Source: Parietichytrium sp. I65-24A (Eukaryota; Sar; Bigyra; Thraustochytrida; Thraustochytriidae). Taken from it: a stretch of DNA of 64,000 nt. Positions 20,238 through 30,472 of the stretch are shown here, one piece after another. Numbering within the stretch: position 1 is the first letter of the stretch; each line of letters begins with the position of its first letter. Under the pieces are notes generated by a model. It saw only the letters and a list, made by a program, of their open reading frames with translations. It was not told the origin of the DNA and made no database searches. The DNA is taken from positions 186,001 to 250,000 of the forward strand of contig BLSF01000059.1 of NCBI GenBank assembly GCA_012862575.1, given 5' to 3'. The position numbers and the translations under genes are program-made.

Positions 20238-21489
20238 TCTCTCTCGACAATATACCCCTCTTGGCCAACCGCGACATGGGACGTTGCTTGCCACTCGCGC
20301 CGACTTGCACACCCACTTTAATGAAACCACAAATGGGTCGCCAAGACTCAGGAACTTGATCACAAGTGATGCACGAGTTAATTGGCTTGTCTGCACACAG
20401 ACACAGCCTCCCACAAAAACCACTTCGCAGACTATTCAATGAACTCAACTTGCTCGCAAAGACACAGAGTAAAACCGTTTAGGGCCTTCTGGCCGCACTT
20501 TTGAGCCCTGTTACCGACGCGATTTGGGCTCTGCGATCGACTTCAGACCTCTCCTTCCGCAGCTCCGCAGCCTCTCACGCGCTGCACATCCCGCGCACTT
20601 TTTCCAGTCGTGCGTTCATTGAACAAAAACAACTAAGTCTTCGAGCCAACATCCTTAATGTTTGGGCCGACTGAGGACTACCGCTTTACCGGTCACTTTC
20701 AGACTATGTTCAATGAAGCATTTTCACTGAACAGGCGACGGGAGAAGAAGAAGGGCATGTCACGAGGACGTGCTTGTGACGATAGTTGCCACGCATTCCG
20801 GGACAACGGAGACAACGGAGCTCTGAGAGCTCTGCCATGCTCTGCCAACAGAGATAGATGTCAACATGTGCCAATAGAGTCCACAGAGCCAACAGTGAAC
20901 GATCAACACAATGTGCCAAAAGTGAAAGTGCCAACAGTGCCAACTTAGAAACTCGTATCAACTTATGAACCTAACCATTGTGCAAGATGAGAATGCACCG
21001 TTCACACCAAATTTATGCATGACAATGTTCATCGAAGGAATAGAACGGAAGAAAAAGGCCTAACAGAGAAATGAAATCAAATGCAATGTTCACAAAAGTA
21101 AAAGGAATGAGACCTCAGAGAATCCAAGAAGAGTCGCGACCAAAAGGCGGACGAATGCGAAGATAGTTGACAGACAGAAAGCTCGCTCCTTGTCTTTCCT
21201 CCCTCATCCATCCTCATCCTCCCTCTTTCACTGCATTGGTACTAGAGTACAACCCAACTAACGCACACGCACGCGTGCATCTTTTCACCTTTTCACTTCA
21301 CTGATGAATGAATGAATGAACAATGGCTTCACTGTCAATCAATGACTCGGAACATGAACAGTGAACGCTCACGCGACCAGCTCCTACCCAGGAGGACAAT
21401 AGGGGACTCCGCTCGTATCCATTCAGAAAGTAGAGCAGCGCTAGCTAGAGAGTCTTTGCGCAGTGCACGCGCGGATGCTAGACTAAAAA
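20238..21489. other. Divergent promoter region between propeller and transporter genes
   Basis: It holds the 5' flanks of two divergent genes. Short, imperfect repeats built on gtgccaacag occur at about 20860-20945, and a GAAT run at about 21302-21319. No further gene was recognised. Confidence 0.55.
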
Positions 21490-23295
21490 ATGCCGGAGGT
21501 CACTCGCGAGGACTTGGAGCCCTTGGAGTTTGAAATGGAGAGGAGCGGCAGCTATCGGAGCGCGTCAGAGGACTACGAGAGGACGCCGTGGTACAGGTTT
21601 GTCGCGCAGGAGGTGCTCGGAGCGCCGAGAAATGTGTACGAGTACTATGGCAGACTGTGCGAGGAGTTCGGGCCCAGGTTTGTGGCCATGGTGGCTGTGG
21701 TGTACGGGTTGAGCCAAGGGGTCGGCGAGCAGTTCAATGACATAGCGTCCAAGTACTTTCTGACGGATCAGCCGCCGAAAGGGCTCGGATTGGAGGCGGA
21801 CCGCAAGGCTTCCATTGAGGGCCTTGCGAATGTGCCGTGGCAGATCAAAGCCGTGTATGGGATCATAAGCGATTCCTTTCCTATTCGCGGAATGCACCGA
21901 ACGCCGTACATCGTTTTTGCGGGAGTAGTCGGCGTCTTCTCCTGGGGAGCGCTGTGGACGTGGCCCTTCCTCACGGCTCTGCTGACCGGATGTTTCCTCT
22001 TTTTTGGTAACTTTTCCATCGCGTCACCAGATGTGATGATCGACGCATCCGTGGCGGAGCGCTCCAAGACCCATCCGCGTTACGCGGCGGATCTACAGAC
22101 ATTATGCTGGTCTTCCTTCGGGATCGGTAAAATAGTTTCTGCAGCAAGCTCCGGGTTCCTCTACGACGAGCCCTGGTGTGGAAGTCGCGGACTCTTTGGC
22201 CTCACAGTCTTTACCTCCCTAGGGATGCTCGTCCCGGCAATGCGAGGCTGGCTTGGTGAAAAAGCCTCCGAGGCCGAAGTGGCCGTGGACGGTGCAACTG
22301 GCACTCATGCGAAAGTCACCGGCTCTCAGAAATGCTCATCCTTGCTCAACAAATTTCAGTCTCCGCTTGCCGGCCGCGTTTATAAGTTGGCGATTGTCAT
22401 GTTGGTCGTGTCGATGTCAATGGGTTTCTTTGTCGGATACAGTGAAAACGATGCTTTGATTGCTCTCCTGGCAGGTGTGTGTGCGGCGATCGTCACTGCA
22501 GCCGTTTTCCACTACCAGCGGCCCATTAGCACCAAACTTGCTGGGGCTTCTGTCTACATTTTCCTCTCCGGCGTGGTGCAGCCTTCTTCGTCTCTAATGT
22601 ACCTCTGGGAGCGTGAGAACGAGGAAAATTGCAAACCTGAACGCAATCGCCCTTGCTTCTCTCCCGAGTTTCTATCCGCTTTGGACGTTGTTGGCTTCAC
22701 CGTCTTTGTTGTAGGAACGGCTCTCTACAATCGCCATTTCTCTGCTTGGAGCTACCAGAAAATTTGGGCTCTCACACAACTACTTTTGGTATTCACTAGC
22801 CTTTTGGACTTCATTCTAGTTGAACGCTGGAATTTGATTGTTGGTGTTTCTGACAAAGCGTTTATGCTTGGCACTGAGGTCATGGGCGATTTGGTTTACC
22901 GCATCAATACCATGCCCCTTTTTGTTCTAGCTGCTGCAACCTGTCCACGAGGGGTAGAAGCTACCTTGTTCGCACTTAATATGGGTCTCTCTAATTTTGG
23001 CAAAACTCTTGGCGAGTACATGGGAATTGGACTCATATGGGGTCTTGGGGGAATCAAAAGCCCGGAATTCACGAATCTCTCAACTTTTATTGCGATTCGC
23101 AGCGTATGCCATCTGGTCCCAGTCTTACTTATTCCATCGCTTGTTCCGCAAGGTTCTCCGATTGATGAGTTGGAAGTCGACGACCATGCCAACGAAGCAA
23201 GTGAACAGAGCAGCACGAGGTCTCGCGACCAACTGAACGAGGCAACGGTGTCAGATACCTTCAACGGAGAAAATGAGCCGCTTGTGAGAGCCTGA
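21490..23295 (+). CDS. Folate-biopterin transporter family (BT1/FBT) membrane protein
   Basis: The product is 601 residues from an ATG preceded by an A-rich stretch. It is a polytopic protein of about 12 membrane spans. The diagnostic BT1-family segment PWQIKAVYGIISDSFPIRG lies at about residues 116-134, with GMHRTPYI just after it. Another family-like stretch is LPDVMIDASVAERS-like (SPDVMIDASVAERS, about 180-193). The family, within the major facilitator superfamily, moves folates, pterins and related solutes by proton coupling in trypanosomatids, apicomplexans, algae and stramenopiles. The exact substrate here is unknown. The N-terminal 50 residues and the last 40 are hydrophilic and probably cytosolic. 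The gene converges on the archaemetzincin-like gene with only 68 bases between stop codons. Confidence 0.9.
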   Translation: MPEVTREDLEPLEFEMERSGSYRSASEDYERTPWYRFVAQEVLGAPRNVYEYYGRLCEEFGPRFVAMVAVVYGLSQGVGEQFNDIASKYFLTDQPPKGLGLEADRKASIEGLANVPWQIKAVYGIISDSFPIRGMHRTPYIVFAGVVGVFSWGALWTWPFLTALLTGCFLFFGNFSIASPDVMIDASVAERSKTHPRYAADLQTLCWSSFGIGKIVSAASSGFLYDEPWCGSRGLFGLTVFTSLGMLVPAMRGWLGEKASEAEVAVDGATGTHAKVTGSQKCSSLLNKFQSPLAGRVYKLAIVMLVVSMSMGFFVGYSENDALIALLAGVCAAIVTAAVFHYQRPISTKLAGASVYIFLSGVVQPSSSLMYLWERENEENCKPERNRPCFSPEFLSALDVVGFTVFVVGTALYNRHFSAWSYQKIWALTQLLLVFTSLLDFILVERWNLIVGVSDKAFMLGTEVMGDLVYRINTMPLFVLAAATCPRGVEATLFALNMGLSNFGKTLGEYMGIGLIWGLGGIKSPEFTNLSTFIAIRSVCHLVPVLLIPSLVPQGSPIDELEVDDHANEASEQSSTRSRDQLNEATVSDTFNGENEPLVRA

Positions 23296-23363
23296 CCTTT
23301 TTGACACGCGCGATGTACCTCAAATCTTACAATTACGGAGCAGAGAGCTTCATTTTTTTTACA

Positions 23364-25235
23364 TTACTGTGCAGCGGTCACCCTCGCCAGTGCCGGAGAG
23401 GAGGAAACCGTTAATAGTGCTTGTTGTAATTGCTTAGTTGTTGGCTTTGACCGAGGGGAGATCTGAGGCAATCTTAGACCCCTGGAAGTGTCGGCGTCCG
23501 CCTGTGGCAAGTGTTTATCGTCGCCAAAGGTCCTCTTGAGTTGCTCGTCGGTTAGGAACTTTTCGAATGACTCTTCTAGCATTCTTGACCTTGTAGTATA
23601 CCACCGATATTCGTTCTCGAAACCCTTATTGATCCTGAAAAATGTTCTCATTGCATGAAATCTCGCCACACATCGGTTCGACGTTTTGATTCCGATCGCA
23701 TCAAACAGCTTTCGAAGGCAAACGGGGCAAAGATTCATGGGCACGAATCCCATCTCTTCGGCATTTTCGAAGCCGTTCATTGCGCAAGAGTGGTAAATAC
23801 AGTTGTGCATCCCGAAGAAAAGCATCATATGGTGAACCGCCCAAAGACAACCTCGCCGCAATAGTGTAATCTGTCTCTCGGACATCGGCTCCCTGGTGAA
23901 TTCGTCCTTAGGCCCGCTGACAAACCACGGATCTAGATTCGCCAAACTCAGCACAGCAACTCGCTTTGCAATCGCTGCCTCGCATAATTCTGGCACGTGC
24001 ATAATATAACTCCCGTTTGTGGAGAAATTTTTGGCATCCCTCACAGCATGCAATGTGATGCCAAGGAGCATGAAAGCGTCGTTTGGAACGAGTTTCTTGA
24101 GGTACTTTTGAGCCTGCTGCAACGGAATTGCCTGGGATTGGTTGAATGTTAGTATTCCGTTGCGCTTGCTTTTGCCGATTGCCCGGTCTTTCGTGAACCC
24201 TGGATATTCGACGCTGATTCGCATACCACGGTCTTTGTGGATACCACATAGAGGCATGCCGGGCAAAATGAGTACCTGCAGTCCGTAGAAGAAAGCTCGC
24301 AAATACTCTGCAATTTTATTGAGCTCGCACCCACCGCGATACTCATCGAGATCCCCGAGCGCCACAAGGTATATTTTGCTGCGGTTGCTTCCACATGGAA
24401 CTGCTGGATTGGTTTCCGCCCACTCCGGGTATGTCTGTCCGCCCATGAGCTTTTCATACTTTTGTGCCCAGTCGTCTCTCCAAGGATTCTGAATCGGGGC
24501 AAACATGCCGCTTTGGTCAGCCTCGGCATCGAACGCAAGCTGTAACGGCGGACAAAGGGATTGCGTGTCCCCAACAGCAAAGCGTCGCTCCCCAGCATCT
24601 GGTAGCTGTGGTTCTACTGCAGGACGGTATCTCTTCTGATCGATCATAGTTTTTACAAAAATATTCAGCGGCTTGCGATTAGCGCGCTGTGACTTCCTTT
24701 GCAACTGTATTGTCCACTTTTGAAACGTGAATTCGAAGCATTCCATGAAGCCGGTGGTATTGAAAATAGAAAACGTCTCGCGAACCGAATCGCGCTGGAT
24801 GATTGTGACCTCATTTTTGTGATGCCCCTGGCCCCGCACCACCGCCATCAAGTTCGTGAACGAAAACACGAAGCTCGCTGTGTCACTTTTATCCTGGTGG
24901 ACCTCGACGCGGTCTGGAAATATCAATAGTCTGCGCAAAAACTCTTTGCGGTCGCCATCCACCCACAAGTAGCCTGCTCGCGTCGCTTGAAACTGGATTC
25001 CGCTCTCAAGCCGATCTCTCTCCAACCTGGCCCAAGTCGACCAGGCAGCAAGCACACGCAGCATCTTGTAGTTCTTGAACACTCCATTATCGCCGCACAG
25101 CTTCTCCACGAACGCCGCCCGGGTTCCCCACACTGCGAGCTTCTTCCGAATGATCCTCTGGATGACCCTCGCAGAATTCACCTTCTTGCGCTGGAAACGA
25201 AGCGCCACTGCCTTGGCGTCATTCTGAAATACCAT
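23364..25235 (-). CDS. IQ + PH-like + archaemetzincin-like protein with a lost zinc site (pseudopeptidase)
   Basis: The product is 623 residues from the ATG at 25235. The open frame extends 68 codons upstream without an ATG. An IQ-like calmodulin-binding motif lies at about 22-36 (ARVIQRIIRKKLAVW). A PH-like strand/helix segment spans about 84-175 (GYLWVDGDRKEFLRRLLIF, ending in a helix with ECFEFTFQKW). From about 285 the protein resembles archaemetzincins (AMZ1/AMZ2): LVALGDLDEY, EYLRAFFYGLQVLILP, then residues 466-488 and NLCPVCLRKL at 501-510. In the family the active site is HExxHxxGxxHC. Here residues 468-479 read HHMMLFFGMHNC, so the catalytic Glu and the second and third zinc His are gone. 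The structural Cys set (C479, C484, C503, C506) and the MNG signature are kept. The protein is probably a non-catalytic regulator or scaffold. Confidence 0.85.
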   Translation of the reverse strand: MVFQNDAKAVALRFQRKKVNSARVIQRIIRKKLAVWGTRAAFVEKLCGDNGVFKNYKMLRVLAAWSTWARLERDRLESGIQFQATRAGYLWVDGDRKEFLRRLLIFPDRVEVHQDKSDTASFVFSFTNLMAVVRGQGHHKNEVTIIQRDSVRETFSIFNTTGFMECFEFTFQKWTIQLQRKSQRANRKPLNIFVKTMIDQKRYRPAVEPQLPDAGERRFAVGDTQSLCPPLQLAFDAEADQSGMFAPIQNPWRDDWAQKYEKLMGGQTYPEWAETNPAVPCGSNRSKIYLVALGDLDEYRGGCELNKIAEYLRAFFYGLQVLILPGMPLCGIHKDRGMRISVEYPGFTKDRAIGKSKRNGILTFNQSQAIPLQQAQKYLKKLVPNDAFMLLGITLHAVRDAKNFSTNGSYIMHVPELCEAAIAKRVAVLSLANLDPWFVSGPKDEFTREPMSERQITLLRRGCLWAVHHMMLFFGMHNCIYHSCAMNGFENAEEMGFVPMNLCPVCLRKLFDAIGIKTSNRCVARFHAMRTFFRINKGFENEYRWYTTRSRMLEESFEKFLTDEQLKRTFGDDKHLPQADADTSRGLRLPQISPRSKPTTKQLQQALLTVSSSPALARVTAAQ

Positions 25236-26317
25236 CACATCCACCCAAGTTCTACAACACCCTGAAAGCCTCCTTGAAGAAGACCAGCACACTCGCGCAC
25301 GGAGTTGTGCTGTCGCAACCTTCAGGTGCTCTCCTTGCCTTGCCGTGCTTTGCTTTGCTTTGCCTTGCGCTTGAACAGACTCAAGATGCTTATGATCATG
25401 AACAACGCAATTTTTTCGCACACGTGTACGATATTGCAATTAGTTGTCTCTAAGCCTCGCTTAGCACTTCCTCGACTCCTATGCAGTGTCTAACAAATTG
25501 GCTACAAGCGGTGGGGAAGTCCGCGGCGGATTGCGTTCCGGTGAGTGGTATTGATTATTATATCTGTCTTGGTAATCACTGGAGAACATAATTTTGTTCT
25601 TTAGAGAGGAAGGAATGAATGTTCTTTTCTATAATTCTCGAACGGACACATCTCTTTCGTCATCTATTGTCATGCTATAGTTTTAGCCTTGTGTGATAGT
25701 GTGCCAGAGGCGATGTGTTGTGCAGGTAAAAGTGCTTACCTGAAATGGATAGTCAATGGAAGGCTTAGAGGGAATTGTAGTTGCGCACAATGCACAAAAA
25801 AAAGTTGGACATTCATTGCTGCACTTTGCTCTCTCCTTCAATGAACATTGAGATTGATTGAACATTAAACGATGCAAGGAACATAATAAGTTGCAGTTGA
25901 AGTGTCTGGAAAAGTGCATTCCGACAAACCTGTGCATTGAATCAACCGAAAGGAGAAAGAGAGTAACTCGTGCACAAGTATTCTGTTCTCTGGCAGTATT
26001 CCCAAGTTGTTTACGAATGGCCAGTAGATGTGAGATAATTGCAAGTCTCTCGACGTGCTTATAGTGTCTAAGAATGGATCCAATCACCCTCGCTTTTTCC
26101 CACCGCCTCGGGATGATCAAAGACCGTAGCGGTTTGTAGTTCCCGATGAGCCTGGCTCGTTTCGGGACACACAGATCCTGTTCGGCAGAGCGGTTGGCTG
26201 CGTGGCAACCACTTCATAAAGCGGTTGACAGTTGGTGCACGAGCAACTCCGATAGATCGCAAGGAAGCGAATCACGCGTTCCGGCCCGTTAGTGTAACCG
26301 CAAGCCGTGAGAAAAGT
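25236..26317. other. Divergent intergenic region
   Basis: This is the shared upstream region of the archaemetzincin-like gene (minus) and the small coiled-coil gene (plus). A ttgcc/ctttg short repeat (about 25330-25370) is the only visible structure. The small reading frames present show no domain. Confidence 0.55.
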
Positions 26318-26908
26318 ATGGGCCAAACGGAAAGTGGGCCGGTGGCAGGGAAAGAAAATGGCTACCCACCGTCTGCTTGGAACATGAATTTGCCTGCTTT
26401 GGCGCTGAGCGAGATCTCGCCTTCCCAGCACTCGCAGACAATCAAGATGTCCCCGGCGCACGGCAACAAAGCGGGAACAGGACCAGCTTCCCACTTTCCG
26501 TCCTCCATTTCCATGAATTGGAAGCCATCACCTGCCTTGCAGTCACGAAACGAAGCGCAGCGCACACTTCAGATCGTATCGAGACGGCGAAAGTCGCGAT
26601 CAACATATATGGAGAGCCTTTTATTGAGCGAGCAACAAGAACTTGAGCTGCTCCGTCGGGCAGCGGCAGCATGGGAGTCGCACAATCAGAATGAGATCGA
26701 GACGTGCGAGTCGCTCATTCGCGTGCGACTGGTAAATCCAACAATGGAGGAAAGGTCCGTCTTGGAGGAAGAGGTGCTTCGACTGCGAGAGCAGCTGGAG
26801 AAGAGTGAACAGGAGAAGCGCCGTTTATCCATCGGAATGAAGACCCGAGACTCACTGTACGTGCCACTGGAGAAACCCGTTGTGCAGAGCACAGTGGAAA
26901 CTGCGTAA
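26318..26908 (+). CDS. Small coiled-coil protein with N-myristoylation-like start
   Basis: The product is 196 residues from the ATG at 26318. The frame is open upstream to 26225 without an ATG. The N-terminus MGQTESGPV fits the MGxxxS/T pattern for N-myristoylation, which supports this start. Residues about 10-85 are polar and Ser/Pro-rich, probably disordered. A basic cluster RRRKSRS (about 89-95) follows, then a helical, heptad-rich half with EEEVLRLREQLEKSEQEKRR near 148-168. No family was recognised. Lipid anchor plus basic patch plus coiled coil would suit a peripheral membrane adaptor, but that is inference. A shorter or unrelated start cannot be excluded. Confidence 0.6.
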   Translation: MGQTESGPVAGKENGYPPSAWNMNLPALALSEISPSQHSQTIKMSPAHGNKAGTGPASHFPSSISMNWKPSPALQSRNEAQRTLQIVSRRRKSRSTYMESLLLSEQQELELLRRAAAAWESHNQNEIETCESLIRVRLVNPTMEERSVLEEEVLRLREQLEKSEQEKRRLSIGMKTRDSLYVPLEKPVVQSTVETA

Positions 26909-27266
26909 AGAATTCTGCTCAAAGTCCTTTCTCATGTTGACATATCCCATGTCTGTATCTTATTTCCAGCCACCAAATATGCGCCAACATTCAATTGCGT
27001 AGTAGGTCTGAACCAGCGGACCTTCCTTTCCTCCTTGGATCTTTCACAATATACTCCATCTGGAGGGCAAGGAAACCGTTCTTTGACAATTCAACATATA
27101 TAACTTGTATCTCTGCTCTTCTTGTCTACATGCACCCAATTCGCACATCACTTGACTCACATTTAATTACAAACAACATATCTTTCGAGAAGAGGCTTTG
27201 GCTGTTCACGAATCGCGAAGCCAGATTCATCTAAACACGCACTGCGCGGGCACAATAGCGCCGCGC
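26909..27266. other. Convergent 3' spacer, nothing further seen
   Basis: AT-richer DNA between the stop codons of the small coiled-coil gene and the fucosyltransferase gene. No repeat or gene was recognised. Confidence 0.6.
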
Positions 27267-29003
27267 CTAGGGATTAAACAGCTCATCCAGAACCTTCGTT
27301 TTCGGCCAAGGCTTGGAATCCCCGATGTGCCTGTCCTTCGATGACACATGTTCGAGGTAGAGAGGGTTGCACAGACGACAGCATGATGCTACGCGCCCGG
27401 CATTGACAATTCTTGAGGGGTTCATAGCCTTATATTGCCGGTTGATCTCTGTGTACACCGCTCGAGAGACGACATTCTTCGAGACCAAATCCAAATATGT
27501 CGAGTCAAAGGCCTTGCTTTCATGTTCATCGCGCCAAGCATGGTACTCCATGTACGCTGTCGAGTTGGCCTCCAGATATAAAAGATACTCTGCTAATTCT
27601 TCTGGCGAGCTGAAATCGTGAGCGTTTATAAACGACTTTTTGCGCGTTATTCTCGGGACGTCAGGAGCACCAAGATACACCGGGACGGGCCCAAAGCTGA
27701 GAATTTTGAAGAGCTTTTCCGTGACGTATCCATCGGCGATTGAGTTTTCGAAGGCAAAGTAGAATTTATACCTCTTTGCGAGATCTGCGACCTCTTCGAG
27801 GGGCTTTTTAGGAGTAACATGCCCATCTCCGCATTTGCCGAATTGATGCACCCGCTCTGTTCCAAGACGGGCGACCATGCGATCAATGTAAACACCTCTC
27901 AAACTCTTGGTGGGCTCGCAGTGACTGATCACTGACATGGCAAACTCTGTCCTATTCGCGCTTTTGATCCCCCTCCCTTCGTTTCTTGAGACGTACGAGC
28001 TGGGCCTCATGAAGAAGTTCGGGTTCATCACCTGATTCCACAAGTAGGTGCCCATCACAAAGTCTACTTGTTGCTGCACTTGTTCCGATATGTCATCGAC
28101 CTCGCGAACATACACGACTCTATACCTCCTACTTCCCTTCTCGCTGTTGTACGGAGGGATGACCTTATCCAGGGAGTTCAACTTCACCAGATGCGAAGCT
28201 TCGCTCACGGTGAGCACCACAACGTCTGCGTCAAGAAGACGTTTTGTACTTGTTGTCTGATACATTAGACAGCCAGGGTCTTGGAGGCAGCCAGGGTTTT
28301 TGGCGCCCATCTCCATTCCGGAATTGACAGGACAGCCTGAGAATCTTCGCAGTGACAGCACGCCACCCTCGTAAAATTTTCCGTAAAATGCTATCTTGGT
28401 GTTTGCTCTTTCCACCAAATCTCCGTCATAGTACCGGTGAAAATCAGTTCCACAGTTTGCTCGCTCCCAAGGTGTTCGAGCTTTCTCGCACACCTTGGTA
28501 TCATGTTTAACAACTTGCGTTTCATCGCGCTCCAAATCTCCTTGCAACTGCTCCAGAGGCGCGGTCGAGTTCGCCATGCCTGATTGCAAGCTACCTTCAA
28601 CTGAAATCGTGCTTTCTTGCATGACGCTCGAGTTCAATATTGCACCCATCCTGGCATCCAAAGCGGTGAAACCGATGACTTCGCTGCCGTCGTTACCGCT
28701 AACCCTCCAAGTCGGCCAGGACAGCCGCAGCCGGACCTGCTTTGCTTGCAGCAAAGAGTCTTTCATGTTACTATATCGCCACAGCATTCCCACCAAGGCA
28801 GCGGACAGCACGGCGAGCAAACCTGCCCTGGCCACACTCCTCCGCCTGCGCCATGTCCCAGTCTCGGTGAGCCTTAACAACGCTTGCTTGACCGGTGGTT
28901 CTGCCTTCATGCAAACGCGCAAATTCACCCCTGATACAGTCCGCACCGAGCCAGCCGAGCCGACTTGCCGCTGGAAGGCCGTGGTGCCGGCGGCACTTGC
29001 CAT
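27267..29003 (-). CDS. Alpha-1,3-fucosyltransferase, GT10 family
   Basis: The product is 578 residues from the ATG at 29003. A basic N-terminus (WRRRR) precedes one hydrophobic span at about 56-75, so it is a type II membrane protein, most likely of the Golgi with a luminal catalytic domain. The GT10 donor-binding signature is clear at about residues 420-445: YKFYFAFENSIADGYVTEKL followed by FKILSFGPVPVYLGAPDV. The SHCEPTKSLR segment upstream matches the family's SxCxxxxxR region. Such enzymes transfer L-fucose from GDP-fucose to GlcNAc in N-glycans or related glycans. Several N-x-S/T sites and paired Cys fit a secretory enzyme. The acceptor is not predictable here. The stem region (about 80-190) is longer than in minimal GT10 enzymes. 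Confidence 0.92.
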   Translation of the reverse strand: MASAAGTTAFQRQVGSAGSVRTVSGVNLRVCMKAEPPVKQALLRLTETGTWRRRRSVARAGLLAVLSAALVGMLWRYSNMKDSLLQAKQVRLRLSWPTWRVSGNDGSEVIGFTALDARMGAILNSSVMQESTISVEGSLQSGMANSTAPLEQLQGDLERDETQVVKHDTKVCEKARTPWERANCGTDFHRYYDGDLVERANTKIAFYGKFYEGGVLSLRRFSGCPVNSGMEMGAKNPGCLQDPGCLMYQTTSTKRLLDADVVVLTVSEASHLVKLNSLDKVIPPYNSEKGSRRYRVVYVREVDDISEQVQQQVDFVMGTYLWNQVMNPNFFMRPSSYVSRNEGRGIKSANRTEFAMSVISHCEPTKSLRGVYIDRMVARLGTERVHQFGKCGDGHVTPKKPLEEVADLAKRYKFYFAFENSIADGYVTEKLFKILSFGPVPVYLGAPDVPRITRKKSFINAHDFSSPEELAEYLLYLEANSTAYMEYHAWRDEHESKAFDSTYLDLVSKNVVSRAVYTEINRQYKAMNPSRIVNAGRVASCCRLCNPLYLEHVSSKDRHIGDSKPWPKTKVLDELFNP

Positions 29004-30472
29004 CCCGCCAAACTGCAGCTGGCTGCTGGCTGCTGGCTGCTGGCTGCTCTCTGCTTTTCTGCCCTGCGCCGTGATTTGTGGCTTCTCAATTCAAGTTTGC
29101 CGCTAAGTGGGTTTCGTGAATCTCCAAAAGAGTCACAGACACCAAGTTCGCAGTGACCTACCTACTCAAACGAATACCGTGATGTTGCACAGTGACTTGC
29201 TCACAGCAAACGGCTGACTCACATCCCACAGAGAGCTCAAGCCGCCGTCGTACTCACTTCGCTGTTAGTTCCCGTCGATCATGACACACCGGGAGAGCGA
29301 TAATCCTTGCATGACTTTTGTTTAAAAGTCGCAATAAGAGCTTCGAATCAAAGCTAGATCACCCCAGTTTGCACTCTTTCGACTTACTGCAGTCAATCAT
29401 CAATCAATCAATCAATCAATCATCAATCAAGAGGCGCCAAGAAGAGAAAGAAAAGTAAGCCCAGGCTCACTCCATTAACCGATGAAGAATAAAATCCTAT
29501 CAACAATACGCAGTCAGCTAAAATCCATTGCTTTTCTCTCACTTTCAATCTCAATTGACTCAATTGGACGTGTTTTCAGAGGTCAGAATTCAGAACTTAG
29601 AAAAGAGAGATGATAATCAGTACCTGTCCCACTTCCGAGTCCAACATACTTCCCAACATTCCCAACGGTCGAAACGATCTTACCGAATCACTTACTTAAC
29701 GTCTAGCAAGCAATCTCCAAACTCTCCAAACCATTCCAAAACATCGCATCGCATGCAAAGTTACGATGTCTTCTGGTACTATAGTTTCGCGCAGTTGAAC
29801 ATAGTCGCCAGTCCATTCACCCTCGAATCTCCGCTCCTAAATTTTCGCCAAATGGCTCATCAATCAATGAGTCTTATAGTATCTCCTTCGTATTCTTTTC
29901 TTATATGATTAGAGGTTTTAGTAGTCCCTGTTAATGATCAGCGATTGTATTCGTTTTGTTCGTGAACAAAGAACTCACCCCATGTTTAATCAAGTTGCGG
30001 GCTGCGATACCGGCAAGTACTTCAAAGCAGACTCGGAGGTGGCAAGACAACTCGAAGACAAAGACAAGGCAGAAACAAATACAAAGACAAAGATAAAGAC
30101 AAAAATCTACTGATCAATCATTCTAAATTCCAAAAAGCTAACACATCAAAACCAAAACAAGAAAATCTCTACACTGTGTTTTTAATAATACATATTCCAT
30201 AACTGCACACAAATCACTCCGTTTCAGATAATCCATGTCATTTCCAGTATTACCAAACCCAGGGCAAAAGCACATTCCAAATTCCATAAAAACGCCATCC
30301 TAGGAATCGGCCAAGTTCAACTCGAGCACACTCACAACATCTCACAACACCACAAGACCGCCTATTCCGCGATTCACAGGCGGTGGCAGCCGGGGACCAA
30401 TTCGACCGTCCGTCAGTGCATCAGTGCATCAGTGCATCAGTCCACAGCAGCTCATCAGTACAGAGTACGGAG
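29004..30472. other. Divergent promoter region between fucosyltransferase and RAB3GAP genes
   Basis: It contains GCTGGCTGCTG-type repeats (about 29021-29047) just upstream of the fucosyltransferase start, a CAAT array (about 29396-29430), an AAGACA-rich stretch (about 30045-30110) and a cagtgcat triplication (30413-30440) just upstream of the RAB3GAP start. No additional gene was supported. Confidence 0.55.
29396..29430. repeat. CAAT microsatellite
   Basis: Tandem CAAT (plus strand) bounded by catcaat variants. Confidence 0.85.

Noticed and set aside
29528-29908. 126-codon plus-strand frame in the fucosyltransferase/RAB3GAP spacer
   Set aside because: No motif, AT-rich and Ser/His-rich composition typical of translated spacer DNA.
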